Below are positions 16,760 to 22,550 of a DNA stretch of 22,572 nucleotides, in pieces. The stretch is from contig DBYS01000017.1 of the NCBI GenBank assembly GCA_002310195.1, positions 27,724 through 50,295 on the forward strand, written 5' to 3'. Every line of letters begins with the position of its first letter. The first letter of the stretch is position 1. The notes under the pieces are model-generated. The model did not search any database. It was not told where the DNA came from and saw nothing but the letters and a program-made list of their open reading frames with translations. The DNA is from Bacteroidales bacterium UBA1180. Lineage in GTDB: Bacteria; Bacteroidota; Bacteroidia; Bacteroidales; Paludibacteraceae. The translations under genes and the position numbers were made by a program.

Positions 16760-17612
16760 GAAAAAACTCTTGTTTTTTCTCATAACCTTGCTGAGCCTGG
16801 CGGCATGTCAGAAGGAGGCTGTGCAGCCGAAGGTGTACGGCCGCTACGTGCCGGAGCGCAAGGATGACTTTGCGTGGGAGAACGAGTACGCGGCGTTCCG
16901 CATGTACGGTGCTGCCCTCAAACCCGAGAACCCCTCCAACGGTGTTGATCTTTGGCTCAAGAACAGTCCCGCTCTGGTCGTTGACACAATGTACGGCCGT
17001 GAGCTGATAGACCATCGTCCCTATCACATCAACTACGACGGCAACCTCGATTGCTACAAGGTGGCTCACACCTGCGGTGCTGGCGGTCTCGTCGTTATTG
17101 CTGACGGACAGACTTGGATCGGTGGCCCCTACGACCGCTGGCAGATCCTGGAGCAGACACCCGATCGCTTCGTCTTCCGTCTGGAGTACGACAGCCTGCT
17201 CGTAGCCGGACAAATTCTCCGCGAGTCGCTTACCATCACCGCTGAGGCTGGACAGTTGCAGAATAAAGCGGAAGTGGTCCTCTCATCCTCTCATCCTCTC
17301 AGCCTCTCATCCTCTCACCTATTAGTAGGCGGCGGAATCTATCTGCATGACACGGTGGACTACTACCTGACCATACCGGAGGTTGGGTATGTCTTTTATG
17401 AGGAAGATGCGCTCAGCGACCAGCAGGCGGCTCGCATGAACTACGAATACAACGGCTCGACCTCGCAAGGCCGCATCCAGATATCTGTAAAAACCCCCGG
17501 CGCTACGCTGACGGATATCGTGGACGGTAACTTAGTAGCCGTCAAACCCTACCAACTCGGCGACACACTCACCTATTACTTCGGTGCAACGTGGAGCGAG
17601 TGGCATAACTGA
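16758..17612 (+). CDS. DUF4861-family lipoprotein (second copy)
   Basis: 284-aa lipoprotein (lipobox LAAC, Cys17) of the DUF4861 family, divergent from the copy upstream of kduD. The mature N terminus, GRYVPERKDDFAWENEYAAFRMYG, is a strong family signature. GVDLWLKNSPALVVDTMYGRELIDHRPYHINYDG and HTCGAGGLVVIADGQ follow. Residues about 174-188 (VLSSSHPLSLSSSHLL) are encoded by an 8-bp tandem repeat, which looks like a late insertion or expansion in a loop between strands. The start codon is formed by the end of one heptamer array and the TGA stop lies in another (GATAACT type). It is likely periplasmic; biochemical role unknown. Placement between kduD and kduI suggests a part in processing pectin oligomers. 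Confidence 0.85.
   Translation: MKKLLFFLITLLSLAACQKEAVQPKVYGRYVPERKDDFAWENEYAAFRMYGAALKPENPSNGVDLWLKNSPALVVDTMYGRELIDHRPYHINYDGNLDCYKVAHTCGAGGLVVIADGQTWIGGPYDRWQILEQTPDRFVFRLEYDSLLVAGQILRESLTITAEAGQLQNKAEVVLSSSHPLSLSSSHLLVGGGIYLHDTVDYYLTIPEVGYVFYEEDALSDQQAARMNYEYNGSTSQGRIQISVKTPGATLTDIVDGNLVAVKPYQLGDTLTYYFGATWSEWHN
17279..17318 (+). repeat. 8-bp tandem repeat inside the DUF4861 coding sequence
   Basis: Five units of consensus CCTCTCAT (third ends in G, fifth in C). Because 8 is not a multiple of 3, the gene stays in frame only if units change in threes. It encodes Ser/His/Leu-rich residues. No unit contains a stop trinucleotide in the + direction. Confidence 0.9.
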
Positions 17613-17645
17613 TTGCTGATAACTGAATACTGATAACTGAAAACT
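17604..17645 (+). repeat. 7-bp tandem array, DUF4861-kduI junction
   Basis: Six imperfect units of GATAACT (variants CATAACT, GATTGCT, GAATACT, GAAAACT). The TGA stop of the DUF4861 gene (17610-17612) spans the first and second units, so the upstream gene's last codons (His-Asn-stop) are array sequence. It ends 8 bp before the kduI ATG. Confidence 0.85.
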
Positions 17646-17653
17646 TAAAATAT

Positions 17654-18496
17654 ATGAAAACAAACTACGAAGTACGTTACGCCTCCAACCCTGTGGATGC
17701 CAAGTCGTACGATACCCGGCGTTTGCGCCATGACTTCCTCATCGAGCGTGTGTTTGCACCCAACGAGGTGAATATGGTCTATTCGATGTACGACCGCATG
17801 ATTGTCGGCGGCGCTATGCCTGCCGGCGAGAGTCTGCTGCTCGAAGCCATCGACCCGCTCAAAGCACCGTTCTTCCTCACCCGCCGTGAGATAGGTATAT
17901 TCAACGTGGGAGGCAAAGGCCGCGTCATTGCAGGTGACCAGACTTACGAATTGGATTACAAGCAAGCCCTCTACCTCGGTCGCGGTGACCGCGAGGTGCG
18001 CTTTGAGAGCGTTGATGCAGCCCATCCCGCGCTGTTCTATTTCAACTCCGCTACCGCCCATTGCACCTATCCTGACAAGAAGGTGACCAAGGCCGATGCC
18101 GTGGTGGCACACATGGGCAGCCTCGAGATGAGCAACGAGCGTGATATCAACAAGATGCTCGTCAACCAGGTGCTGCCTACCTGCCAGCTGCAGATGGGTA
18201 TGACCGAACTCGCTCCGGGCAGCGTGTGGAACACCATGCCCGCACATGTTCACAGCCGCCGTATGGAAGCCTACTTCTATTTCGAGGTGCCTGACGATCA
18301 GGCTGTTTGCCACTTCATGGGCGAGGTCGAGGAGACGCGCCACATCTGGATGCGTGACAACCAGGCCGTGCTCTCGCCCGAGTGGTCGATTCACTCCGCG
18401 GCCGCTACCCACAACTACACCTTCATCTGGGGCATGGGTGGCGAGAACCTCGACTACGGCGACCAGGACTTTAGCAAGATCACTGACCTCAAGTAG
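17654..18496 (+). CDS. kduI: 5-keto-4-deoxyuronate isomerase
   Basis: Zinc-dependent cupin-fold isomerase, 280 aa (E. coli KduI is 278). It converts 4-deoxy-L-threo-5-hexosulose uronate, which forms from unsaturated galacturonate, into 3-deoxy-D-glycero-2,5-hexodiulosonate for KduD. The metal ligands are visible: H198 and H200 in PAHVHSRRMEAY, E205 in the same segment, and H247 in SIHSAAATHN. These match the H196/H198/E203/H245 set of the E. coli enzyme within two residues. The C terminus TFIWGMGGENLDYGDQD is also typical. The ATG at 17654 is preceded by an AT-rich leader and the GATAACT array. It is cytoplasmic, and followed by a 117-bp spacer before the transporter. Confidence 0.96.
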   Translation: MKTNYEVRYASNPVDAKSYDTRRLRHDFLIERVFAPNEVNMVYSMYDRMIVGGAMPAGESLLLEAIDPLKAPFFLTRREIGIFNVGGKGRVIAGDQTYELDYKQALYLGRGDREVRFESVDAAHPALFYFNSATAHCTYPDKKVTKADAVVAHMGSLEMSNERDINKMLVNQVLPTCQLQMGMTELAPGSVWNTMPAHVHSRRMEAYFYFEVPDDQAVCHFMGEVEETRHIWMRDNQAVLSPEWSIHSAAATHNYTFIWGMGGENLDYGDQDFSKITDLK

Positions 18497-18509
18497 TTAT
18501 CGACCTGGA

Positions 18510-18562
18510 GGATTGCCTTGACTTGGCAATCCGAAAAGGGAAGGCTGGCGGGGAGCCAAGCC
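18510..18562 (+). promoter_or_regulatory. Two consecutive hairpins in the kduI-exuT spacer
   Basis: First hairpin: perfect 8-bp stem GGATTGCC (18510-18517) with GGCAATCC (18525-18532), 7-nt loop. Second: GGCT plus GGC (18543-18549) pairs with GCC plus AGCC (18555-18562) around a GGGGA loop with one bulged A. Neither has a T run after it, so neither is a canonical Rho-independent terminator. Possible roles are mRNA stabilisation, partial termination or processing between the enzymes and the transporter. The rest of the 18497-18613 spacer shows nothing else I can name. Confidence 0.5.
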
Positions 18563-18613
18563 GACCGAGAGTAACAGGGCGATCATTGTAATTAATTTTA
18601 ATATGTCATATAT

Positions 18614-20059
18614 ATGAGTACACAACAAAAACTTATGACCAACTGGCGTTGGATCATGTGTGCGATGCTATTCTTCGCCACTACGGTCAATTATATGGAC
18701 CGCCAAGTGCTGTCCTTGACCTTCAAAGAGTTCATTCAACCCGAGTTCCACTGGACGGACTCCGACTACGGAACCATCACCGGTGTGTTCTCTATCGCGT
18801 ACGCTATCTTCTGCCTCTTCGCAGGTAAGTTCATCGACTGGATGGGTACGAAGCGAGGCTATCTCTGGGCAATCATCGTATGGTCGTTTGGTGCCGTACT
18901 GCACGCAGGCTGCGGATGGGTAACCGAGCAAATCGTTGGCATGGAGAGCAAGCAGGCTTTGTTGGAAGCGACCGGTACGATAGTGAGCAGTATATCGATG
19001 GTGAGTGTGTGGCTGTTCCTCGCCTGCCGTCTGATCCTCGGATTGGGTGAAGCAGGTAACTTCCCTGCGGCCATCAAGGTAACCGCAGAGTATTTCCCGA
19101 AGAAGGACCGTGCCTTTGCTACCGCCCTGTTCAACGCAGGTGCGTCCGTAGGTGCGTTGGCTGCTCCGGCTACTATTCCTCTGTTGGCCAAGAGCCTCGG
19201 CTGGGAGATGGCGTTCATCATCATCGGTGCATTAGGCTTCATCTGGGCCGGTATCTGGATCTTCGTTTATGACAAACCGGCTGAAAGCAAGCATGTGAAT
19301 GAGGCTGAACTCGCTTATATCAACTCCGATGAGGAGGCAATCATAAATCAAAAATCACCAATCACCAATGAGCCACAGATGTCCTTCCTGGAGGCATTCA
19401 AGCACAAGCAGACCTGGTCGTTTGCGTTTGGTAAGTTCATGACCGATGGCGTATGGTGGTTCTTCCTGTTCTGGGCTCCGGCTTATTTCCAAGACCAATA
19501 CGGTATCAAGGCTTCTGACCCGCAGGGTATAGCCCTTATCTTCACGCTCTATGCTATTGTGACGGTTATATCGCTGTTCGGCGGTTATCTGCCTAAGATC
19601 TTTGTTGAGAAGCATGGCATGGAGCCGTACGCTGGCCGTATGCGCGCAATGCTCATCTTCGCCTTCTTCCCGCTGTTCGCTCTTTTCGCACAACCTCTTG
19701 GTGGTGTTTACGGACCGTGGGCAGTAGCTATCATTATCGGTATAGTCGGTGCAGCGCACCAGAGCTGGTCGGCGAACATCTTCTCCACCACAGGTGATAT
19801 GTTCCCCAAGTCGGCTGTCGCTACCATCACCGGTATCGGTGCCATGGCGGGCGGTGTAGGTTCGTTCCTCATCAACAAAGGTTCAGGTATGCTCTTTGAC
19901 CACGCTGCCGGTTTAGGTGAGGCCTTCCGGTTCATGGGCTTCAGTGGCAAACCTGCGGGTTACATGATCATCTTCTGTATCTGCGCTGTTGCATACCTCA
20001 TCGGCTGGTGCGTCATGAAAGCCCTCGTGCCCAAGCACGAACCTGTTGTGGTAGAATAA
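18614..20059 (+). CDS. exuT: Hexuronate MFS transporter (ACS family, ExuT-like)
   Basis: Inner-membrane proton symporter of the anion:cation symporter branch of the major facilitator superfamily, 481 aa. It probably carries galacturonate and unsaturated uronates into the cytoplasm. Family features: NYMDRQVLSLT in TM1, DWMGTKRG in the loop after TM2, CRLILGLGEAGNFPAAIKVTAEYFPKKDRAFATALFNAGASVGA around TM4-5, then a long central cytoplasmic loop and six further TMs. The central loop (about residues 240-257, AIINQKSPITNEP) is encoded by a 7-bp tandem array. A tiny upstream reading frame (ATG 18603, stop TGA 18615-18617) overlaps the exuT ATG. It is the last gene of the pectin unit; a strong terminator follows at 20135. 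Substrate is inferred from family and neighbours. Confidence 0.9.
   Translation: MSTQQKLMTNWRWIMCAMLFFATTVNYMDRQVLSLTFKEFIQPEFHWTDSDYGTITGVFSIAYAIFCLFAGKFIDWMGTKRGYLWAIIVWSFGAVLHAGCGWVTEQIVGMESKQALLEATGTIVSSISMVSVWLFLACRLILGLGEAGNFPAAIKVTAEYFPKKDRAFATALFNAGASVGALAAPATIPLLAKSLGWEMAFIIIGALGFIWAGIWIFVYDKPAESKHVNEAELAYINSDEEAIINQKSPITNEPQMSFLEAFKHKQTWSFAFGKFMTDGVWWFFLFWAPAYFQDQYGIKASDPQGIALIFTLYAIVTVISLFGGYLPKIFVEKHGMEPYAGRMRAMLIFAFFPLFALFAQPLGGVYGPWAVAIIIGIVGAAHQSWSANIFSTTGDMFPKSAVATITGIGAMAGGVGSFLINKGSGMLFDHAAGLGEAFRFMGFSGKPAGYMIIFCICAVAYLIGWCVMKALVPKHEPVVVE
19340..19374 (+). repeat. 7-bp tandem array inside exuT
   Basis: Five units of consensus ATCACCA (ATCATAA, ATCAAAA, ATCACCA twice, ATGAGCC). 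They fall in the codons for the long cytoplasmic loop between TM6 and TM7, the place in an MFS protein most tolerant of length change. The outer units are diverged. Confidence 0.75.
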
Positions 20060-20101
20060 GCTGCATACATTTTATTTTTATAACTGCATCACAAAGGCAG
20101 T

Positions 20102-20122
20102 AAATGCAAAAATTGCATTTTT
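20102..20122 (+). terminator. Weak AT-rich hairpin after exuT
   Basis: Perfect 8-bp inverted repeat AAATGCAA (20102-20109) and TTGCATTT (20113-20120) with a 3-nt AAA loop, ending in a short T run. It may be a weak first terminator or an mRNA 3'-end stabiliser ahead of the stronger one at 20135. Confidence 0.4.
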
Positions 20123-20134
20123 CTGACAAAAAAG

Positions 20135-20167
20135 TCCCACATCGCTTGCAAATGTGGGATTTTTTTT
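20135..20167 (+). terminator. Rho-independent terminator closing the pectin operon
   Basis: Perfect 8-bp stem TCCCACAT (20135-20142) with ATGTGGGA (20152-20159), 9-nt loop, followed at once by eight T residues (20160-20167). It lies 76 bp after the exuT stop with no other gene between, so it marks the 3' end of the unit. Confidence 0.9.
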
Positions 20168-20176
20168 GTAACTTTG
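20146..20176 (+). promoter_or_regulatory. Bacteroidota-type promoter for the antiporter gene
   Basis: TAACTTTG at 20169-20176 matches the TAnnTTTG -7 element of the Bacteroidota housekeeping sigma factor. A TTG at 20146-20148 lies 20 bp upstream, close to the expected -33 spacing. Transcription would start near 20183. The -33 lies in the loop of the preceding terminator, so the two signals overlap. Confidence 0.65.
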
Positions 20177-20182
20177 CGCTCG

Positions 20183-20317
20183 CGTTCGACAAACCGCGCT
20201 AACAGATGCCACGCGGTGGCATAAAGCGCACGGTTGCCTCCGCTCTCCCCACCGCAACCTATGGTTACGTTGGGGACTCTATGAGTGTTGGTTGATAAAC
20301 AGAAAAAATTACACAAT
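20183..20317 (+). promoter_or_regulatory. Structured 5' leader of the antiporter mRNA
   Basis: The predicted leader contains a perfect hairpin ATGCCAC-GCG-GTGGCAT (20206-20222), enclosed by GCGCT (20196-20200) with AGCGC (20225-20229). Next come two mutually exclusive pairings: GGTTGC (20232-20237) with GCAACC (20254-20259), or TCCCCA (20246-20251) with TGGGGA (20271-20276) enclosing AACC/GGTT. I recognise no known riboswitch class. It could be a regulatory RNA leader or a remnant structural repeat. Confidence 0.45.
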
Positions 20318-21685
20318 ATGGTACATGATCTATACATCCTGATGATCACGGCGGGCGTGGTGAGCCTGCTGTTCAAGCTGCTCAAGCAGCCGGTAGTGCT
20401 CGGTTACATCGTAGCCGGCATAGTAGTAGGGCCGAACCTGTTCGGCGGCAGTTTTGTCGATCCCGAGAACGTTGAGGCGTGGGGGAACATCGGCGTGCTG
20501 TTCGTGCTGTTCTGCATCGGTTTGGAGTTCCGATTGAAGAACCTCGTATCGAGCGGCAAGGTGGCCGTGGTCGGTGCGGCTACGATCATCGTGGGCATGC
20601 TCGTGCTGGGTTACGGTGTAGGACGGTTTGCACTGCTGGATAACATGAACTCGCTGTTTTTGGCAGCAATGCTCTGTATGTCAAGCACAACGATCGTGAT
20701 GAAAGCCATCGACGAGGCGGGGCTGAGCAAAGCGCGGTTCGTGAAGGGCGCAACGAGCATATTGATCTTCGAGGATATAGTGGCGGTGGTGCTGCTGGTG
20801 CTGCTGTCGAGTATAGCGGTAAAGAACAGCTTTGAGGGCGTGGAGCTCCTGAAGAAAGTAGGCGTACTGGCGGTGACGCTGGTGGTATGGTTCGTGGTCG
20901 GTATATTGATCATCCCGACCTTGCTCCGTAAGGTCCGTCCGTACCTGAACGACGAGACGCTGATCATCCTCGCCCTGGGTCTGTGCCTCGGCATGGTGCT
21001 GACCGCCGAGGAGGCCGGGTTCAGCAGCGCGTTGGGCGCATTCGTGATGGGTATGGTACTGGCGGAGACCCTGGAGTCGCATCGCATAGAGCACCTGATG
21101 GCTCCGCTGAAGAACGTGTTTGCCGCTATCTTCTTCGTGTCGGTGGGTATGATGATCAACCCGTCGTCGCTGGTGGAGTACTGGGGTCCGATACTGTTTG
21201 TGTCGATCGTGATCATCGTGGGTATGATTGTGTTCGGTACGTTAGGCTGCTGGTGGGGCGGCTCGACCTTGAAAGACTCGATGCTGACAGGTTTCTCGTT
21301 CGTGCAGATAGGTGAGTTCTCGTTCATCATCGCGGCGCTGGGTAGCAAGTTGGGCGTGACGGATCCGGCTATCTATCCGATTATCGTGGCGGCGAGTGTG
21401 CTGACGACGTTCCTGACGCCATATATCATGAAGGCAACGGTGCCGTGCTACGAGTGGCTGTACAAGCATAGCTCGGCGAAGACGAAGAGCAAGATCGACG
21501 CACGCGAGGAGGCTGTGGCGAAGGCCGAAGAAGGGAAGAGCGGCAAGGCTGAGGACAAGATGAAGAACCACACGGAAAAGATGGAGCACCTACTGCGTTA
21601 CACGTTCCTGACGAAGCGGGTGGTGAAGCTGTTCTTGCAGAACATGAGCGAGAACGACAAGAAAGAGGAAGAAAGTGAAAAGTGA
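20318..21685 (+). CDS. Cation:proton antiporter, CPA2 (KefB-like) membrane domain
   Basis: Inner-membrane Na+/K+:H+ antiporter of the CPA2 family, 455 aa from ATG 20318 (an in-frame GTG at 20285 would add 11 residues inside the leader). About 12 hydrophobic segments are visible. Family motifs: LKQPVVLGYIVAGIVVGP (TM2), FCIGLEF, SSTTIVMKAIDE, IFEDIVAVVLLVLLS (acidic pair in the ion-binding helix), SSALGAFVMGMVLAE and FFVSVGMMI. After the last TM at about residue 385 there is a Lys/Glu-rich tail of about 70 residues and no TrkA-N/RCK nucleotide-binding domain, unlike KefB/KefC. It is transcribed from its own promoter and is unrelated to pectin. The stop codon sits in a heptamer array shared with the next gene's leader. 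Which ion it carries is not known. Confidence 0.88.
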   Translation: MVHDLYILMITAGVVSLLFKLLKQPVVLGYIVAGIVVGPNLFGGSFVDPENVEAWGNIGVLFVLFCIGLEFRLKNLVSSGKVAVVGAATIIVGMLVLGYGVGRFALLDNMNSLFLAAMLCMSSTTIVMKAIDEAGLSKARFVKGATSILIFEDIVAVVLLVLLSSIAVKNSFEGVELLKKVGVLAVTLVVWFVVGILIIPTLLRKVRPYLNDETLIILALGLCLGMVLTAEEAGFSSALGAFVMGMVLAETLESHRIEHLMAPLKNVFAAIFFVSVGMMINPSSLVEYWGPILFVSIVIIVGMIVFGTLGCWWGGSTLKDSMLTGFSFVQIGEFSFIIAALGSKLGVTDPAIYPIIVAASVLTTFLTPYIMKATVPCYEWLYKHSSAKTKSKIDAREEAVAKAEEGKSGKAEDKMKNHTEKMEHLLRYTFLTKRVVKLFLQNMSENDKKEEESEK

Positions 21686-21693
21686 AAAGTGAA
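21673..21693 (+). repeat. 7-bp tandem array, antiporter-porin junction
   Basis: Three perfect units of AAGTGAA. The TGA stop of the antiporter (21683-21685) is inside the second unit and the next gene's ATG follows 5 bp after the third. The upstream C terminus (EESEK) is therefore partly array-encoded. Confidence 0.85.
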
Positions 21694-21698
21694 GAGTT

Positions 21699-22544
21699 AT
21701 GAAAAAGATATTTCTATTTTTAGCTGTGGTGGTGAGTACTGCCGTTATGGCACAGCAGGCTGACCCTATCTCGGATGGCGTAGGCGCCGTGATCACCGTA
21801 GCGGGAGAGACAAAGAATGAACAGAATGTAGTACAAAGGGACAGTGTGCAAAGTACAAAGGACAGCGTGCCGCAGGCGGTGAAGCCGCTCTGGAAGCAGA
21901 AGCTGTACTACGGTTATAACTTCGACATCTACTTCCACACGGACAGTCGTTCGGACCGGAAGGAGAACGGCTGGTCGATTGCCTTGGAGCCGGAGATAGG
22001 CTGGCGGTTGAAAGAGCGTGTGTATCTGGGATTGCGGCTGAGCGGTAGGTATGAAAACAGCGTGACGCGTTACGACATCTCGCTGATTGACACGACCTAC
22101 TCGACAGACCTGCGTGTGCACTACGGCTCGTGGCAGGTGACGCCTTACATGCGTTATCGGCTGAAGACGATGTTCAACGGTAAACTGGGCATATGGCTGG
22201 AGTGCCACCTGTTTGCGGGAATGTCGTACCCGCGTGTATCGGACGGGGAGAAACGTGGTACGGACTTGGACGGTCTGCGCTACAGCGCCAACTACGGATT
22301 TCAGGTATCGCCGGTGATCACCTACCAATTCAACAAGAAGAGCACGTTCCAGATTTTCTTCTCGATACTGAGTGCGGGCTACAGCGGTACGGCGTACTGC
22401 TACCGCGACCCGTCGACAGGTGCGAACCGGACGGAATATACGAACGACATCATCATCTTCTCGGGCAAGCTGCGTAACCTGCTGGCTAACCAGTTCACGC
22501 CGGGCCTGTACGGTCTGAAATTCGGTGTGCAGAAGAGTTTCTGA
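21699..22544 (+). CDS. Outer-membrane beta-barrel protein, function unknown
   Basis: 281-aa protein with a signal peptide cut near VMAQ (residue 19). A low-complexity polar linker (about 35-62, with a repeated DSV motif) comes next. From about residue 65 there are alternating amphipathic strands: KLYYGYNFDIYFHTD, WSIALEPEIGWRLKERVYLGLRLSGRYE, WQVTPYMRYRL, LGIWLECHLFAGMSY, YGFQVSPVITYQFN. It ends GLKFGVQKSF with a C-terminal Phe, the usual outer-membrane insertion signal. I do not recognise a named family; it resembles the small 8- to 12-strand barrels common in Bacteroidota. It starts 13 bp after the antiporter and is probably co-transcribed with it. Function cannot be assigned. Confidence 0.75.
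   Translation: MKKIFLFLAVVVSTAVMAQQADPISDGVGAVITVAGETKNEQNVVQRDSVQSTKDSVPQAVKPLWKQKLYYGYNFDIYFHTDSRSDRKENGWSIALEPEIGWRLKERVYLGLRLSGRYENSVTRYDISLIDTTYSTDLRVHYGSWQVTPYMRYRLKTMFNGKLGIWLECHLFAGMSYPRVSDGEKRGTDLDGLRYSANYGFQVSPVITYQFNKKSTFQIFFSILSAGYSGTAYCYRDPSTGANRTEYTNDIIIFSGKLRNLLANQFTPGLYGLKFGVQKSF
21831..21870 (+). repeat. Imperfect direct repeat in the barrel-protein linker
   Basis: Two copies of a GTACAAAGG(G)ACAGYGTGC segment, offset by 22 bp. They encode the duplicated DSV residues in the linker between the signal peptide and the barrel. The offset is not a multiple of 3, so the copies are read in different frames at their 5' ends and are brought back into step by a one-base difference. 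Confidence 0.6.
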
Positions 22545-22550
22545 GAAAGG

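Noticed and set aside
17645..18412. Long minus-strand open frame (255 codons) opposite kduI
   Set aside because: His/Val/Gly-rich composition typical of an antisense shadow; kduI on the + strand has its full metal site.
18593..18600. TAATTTTA as a -7 promoter element before exuT
   Set aside because: The last base differs from TAnnTTTG and no TTG lies at the expected -33 spacing.
20285..20317. GTG start for the antiporter with 11 extra residues
   Set aside because: The extra residues are polar and precede a natural TM1; ATG 20318 fits the family better.
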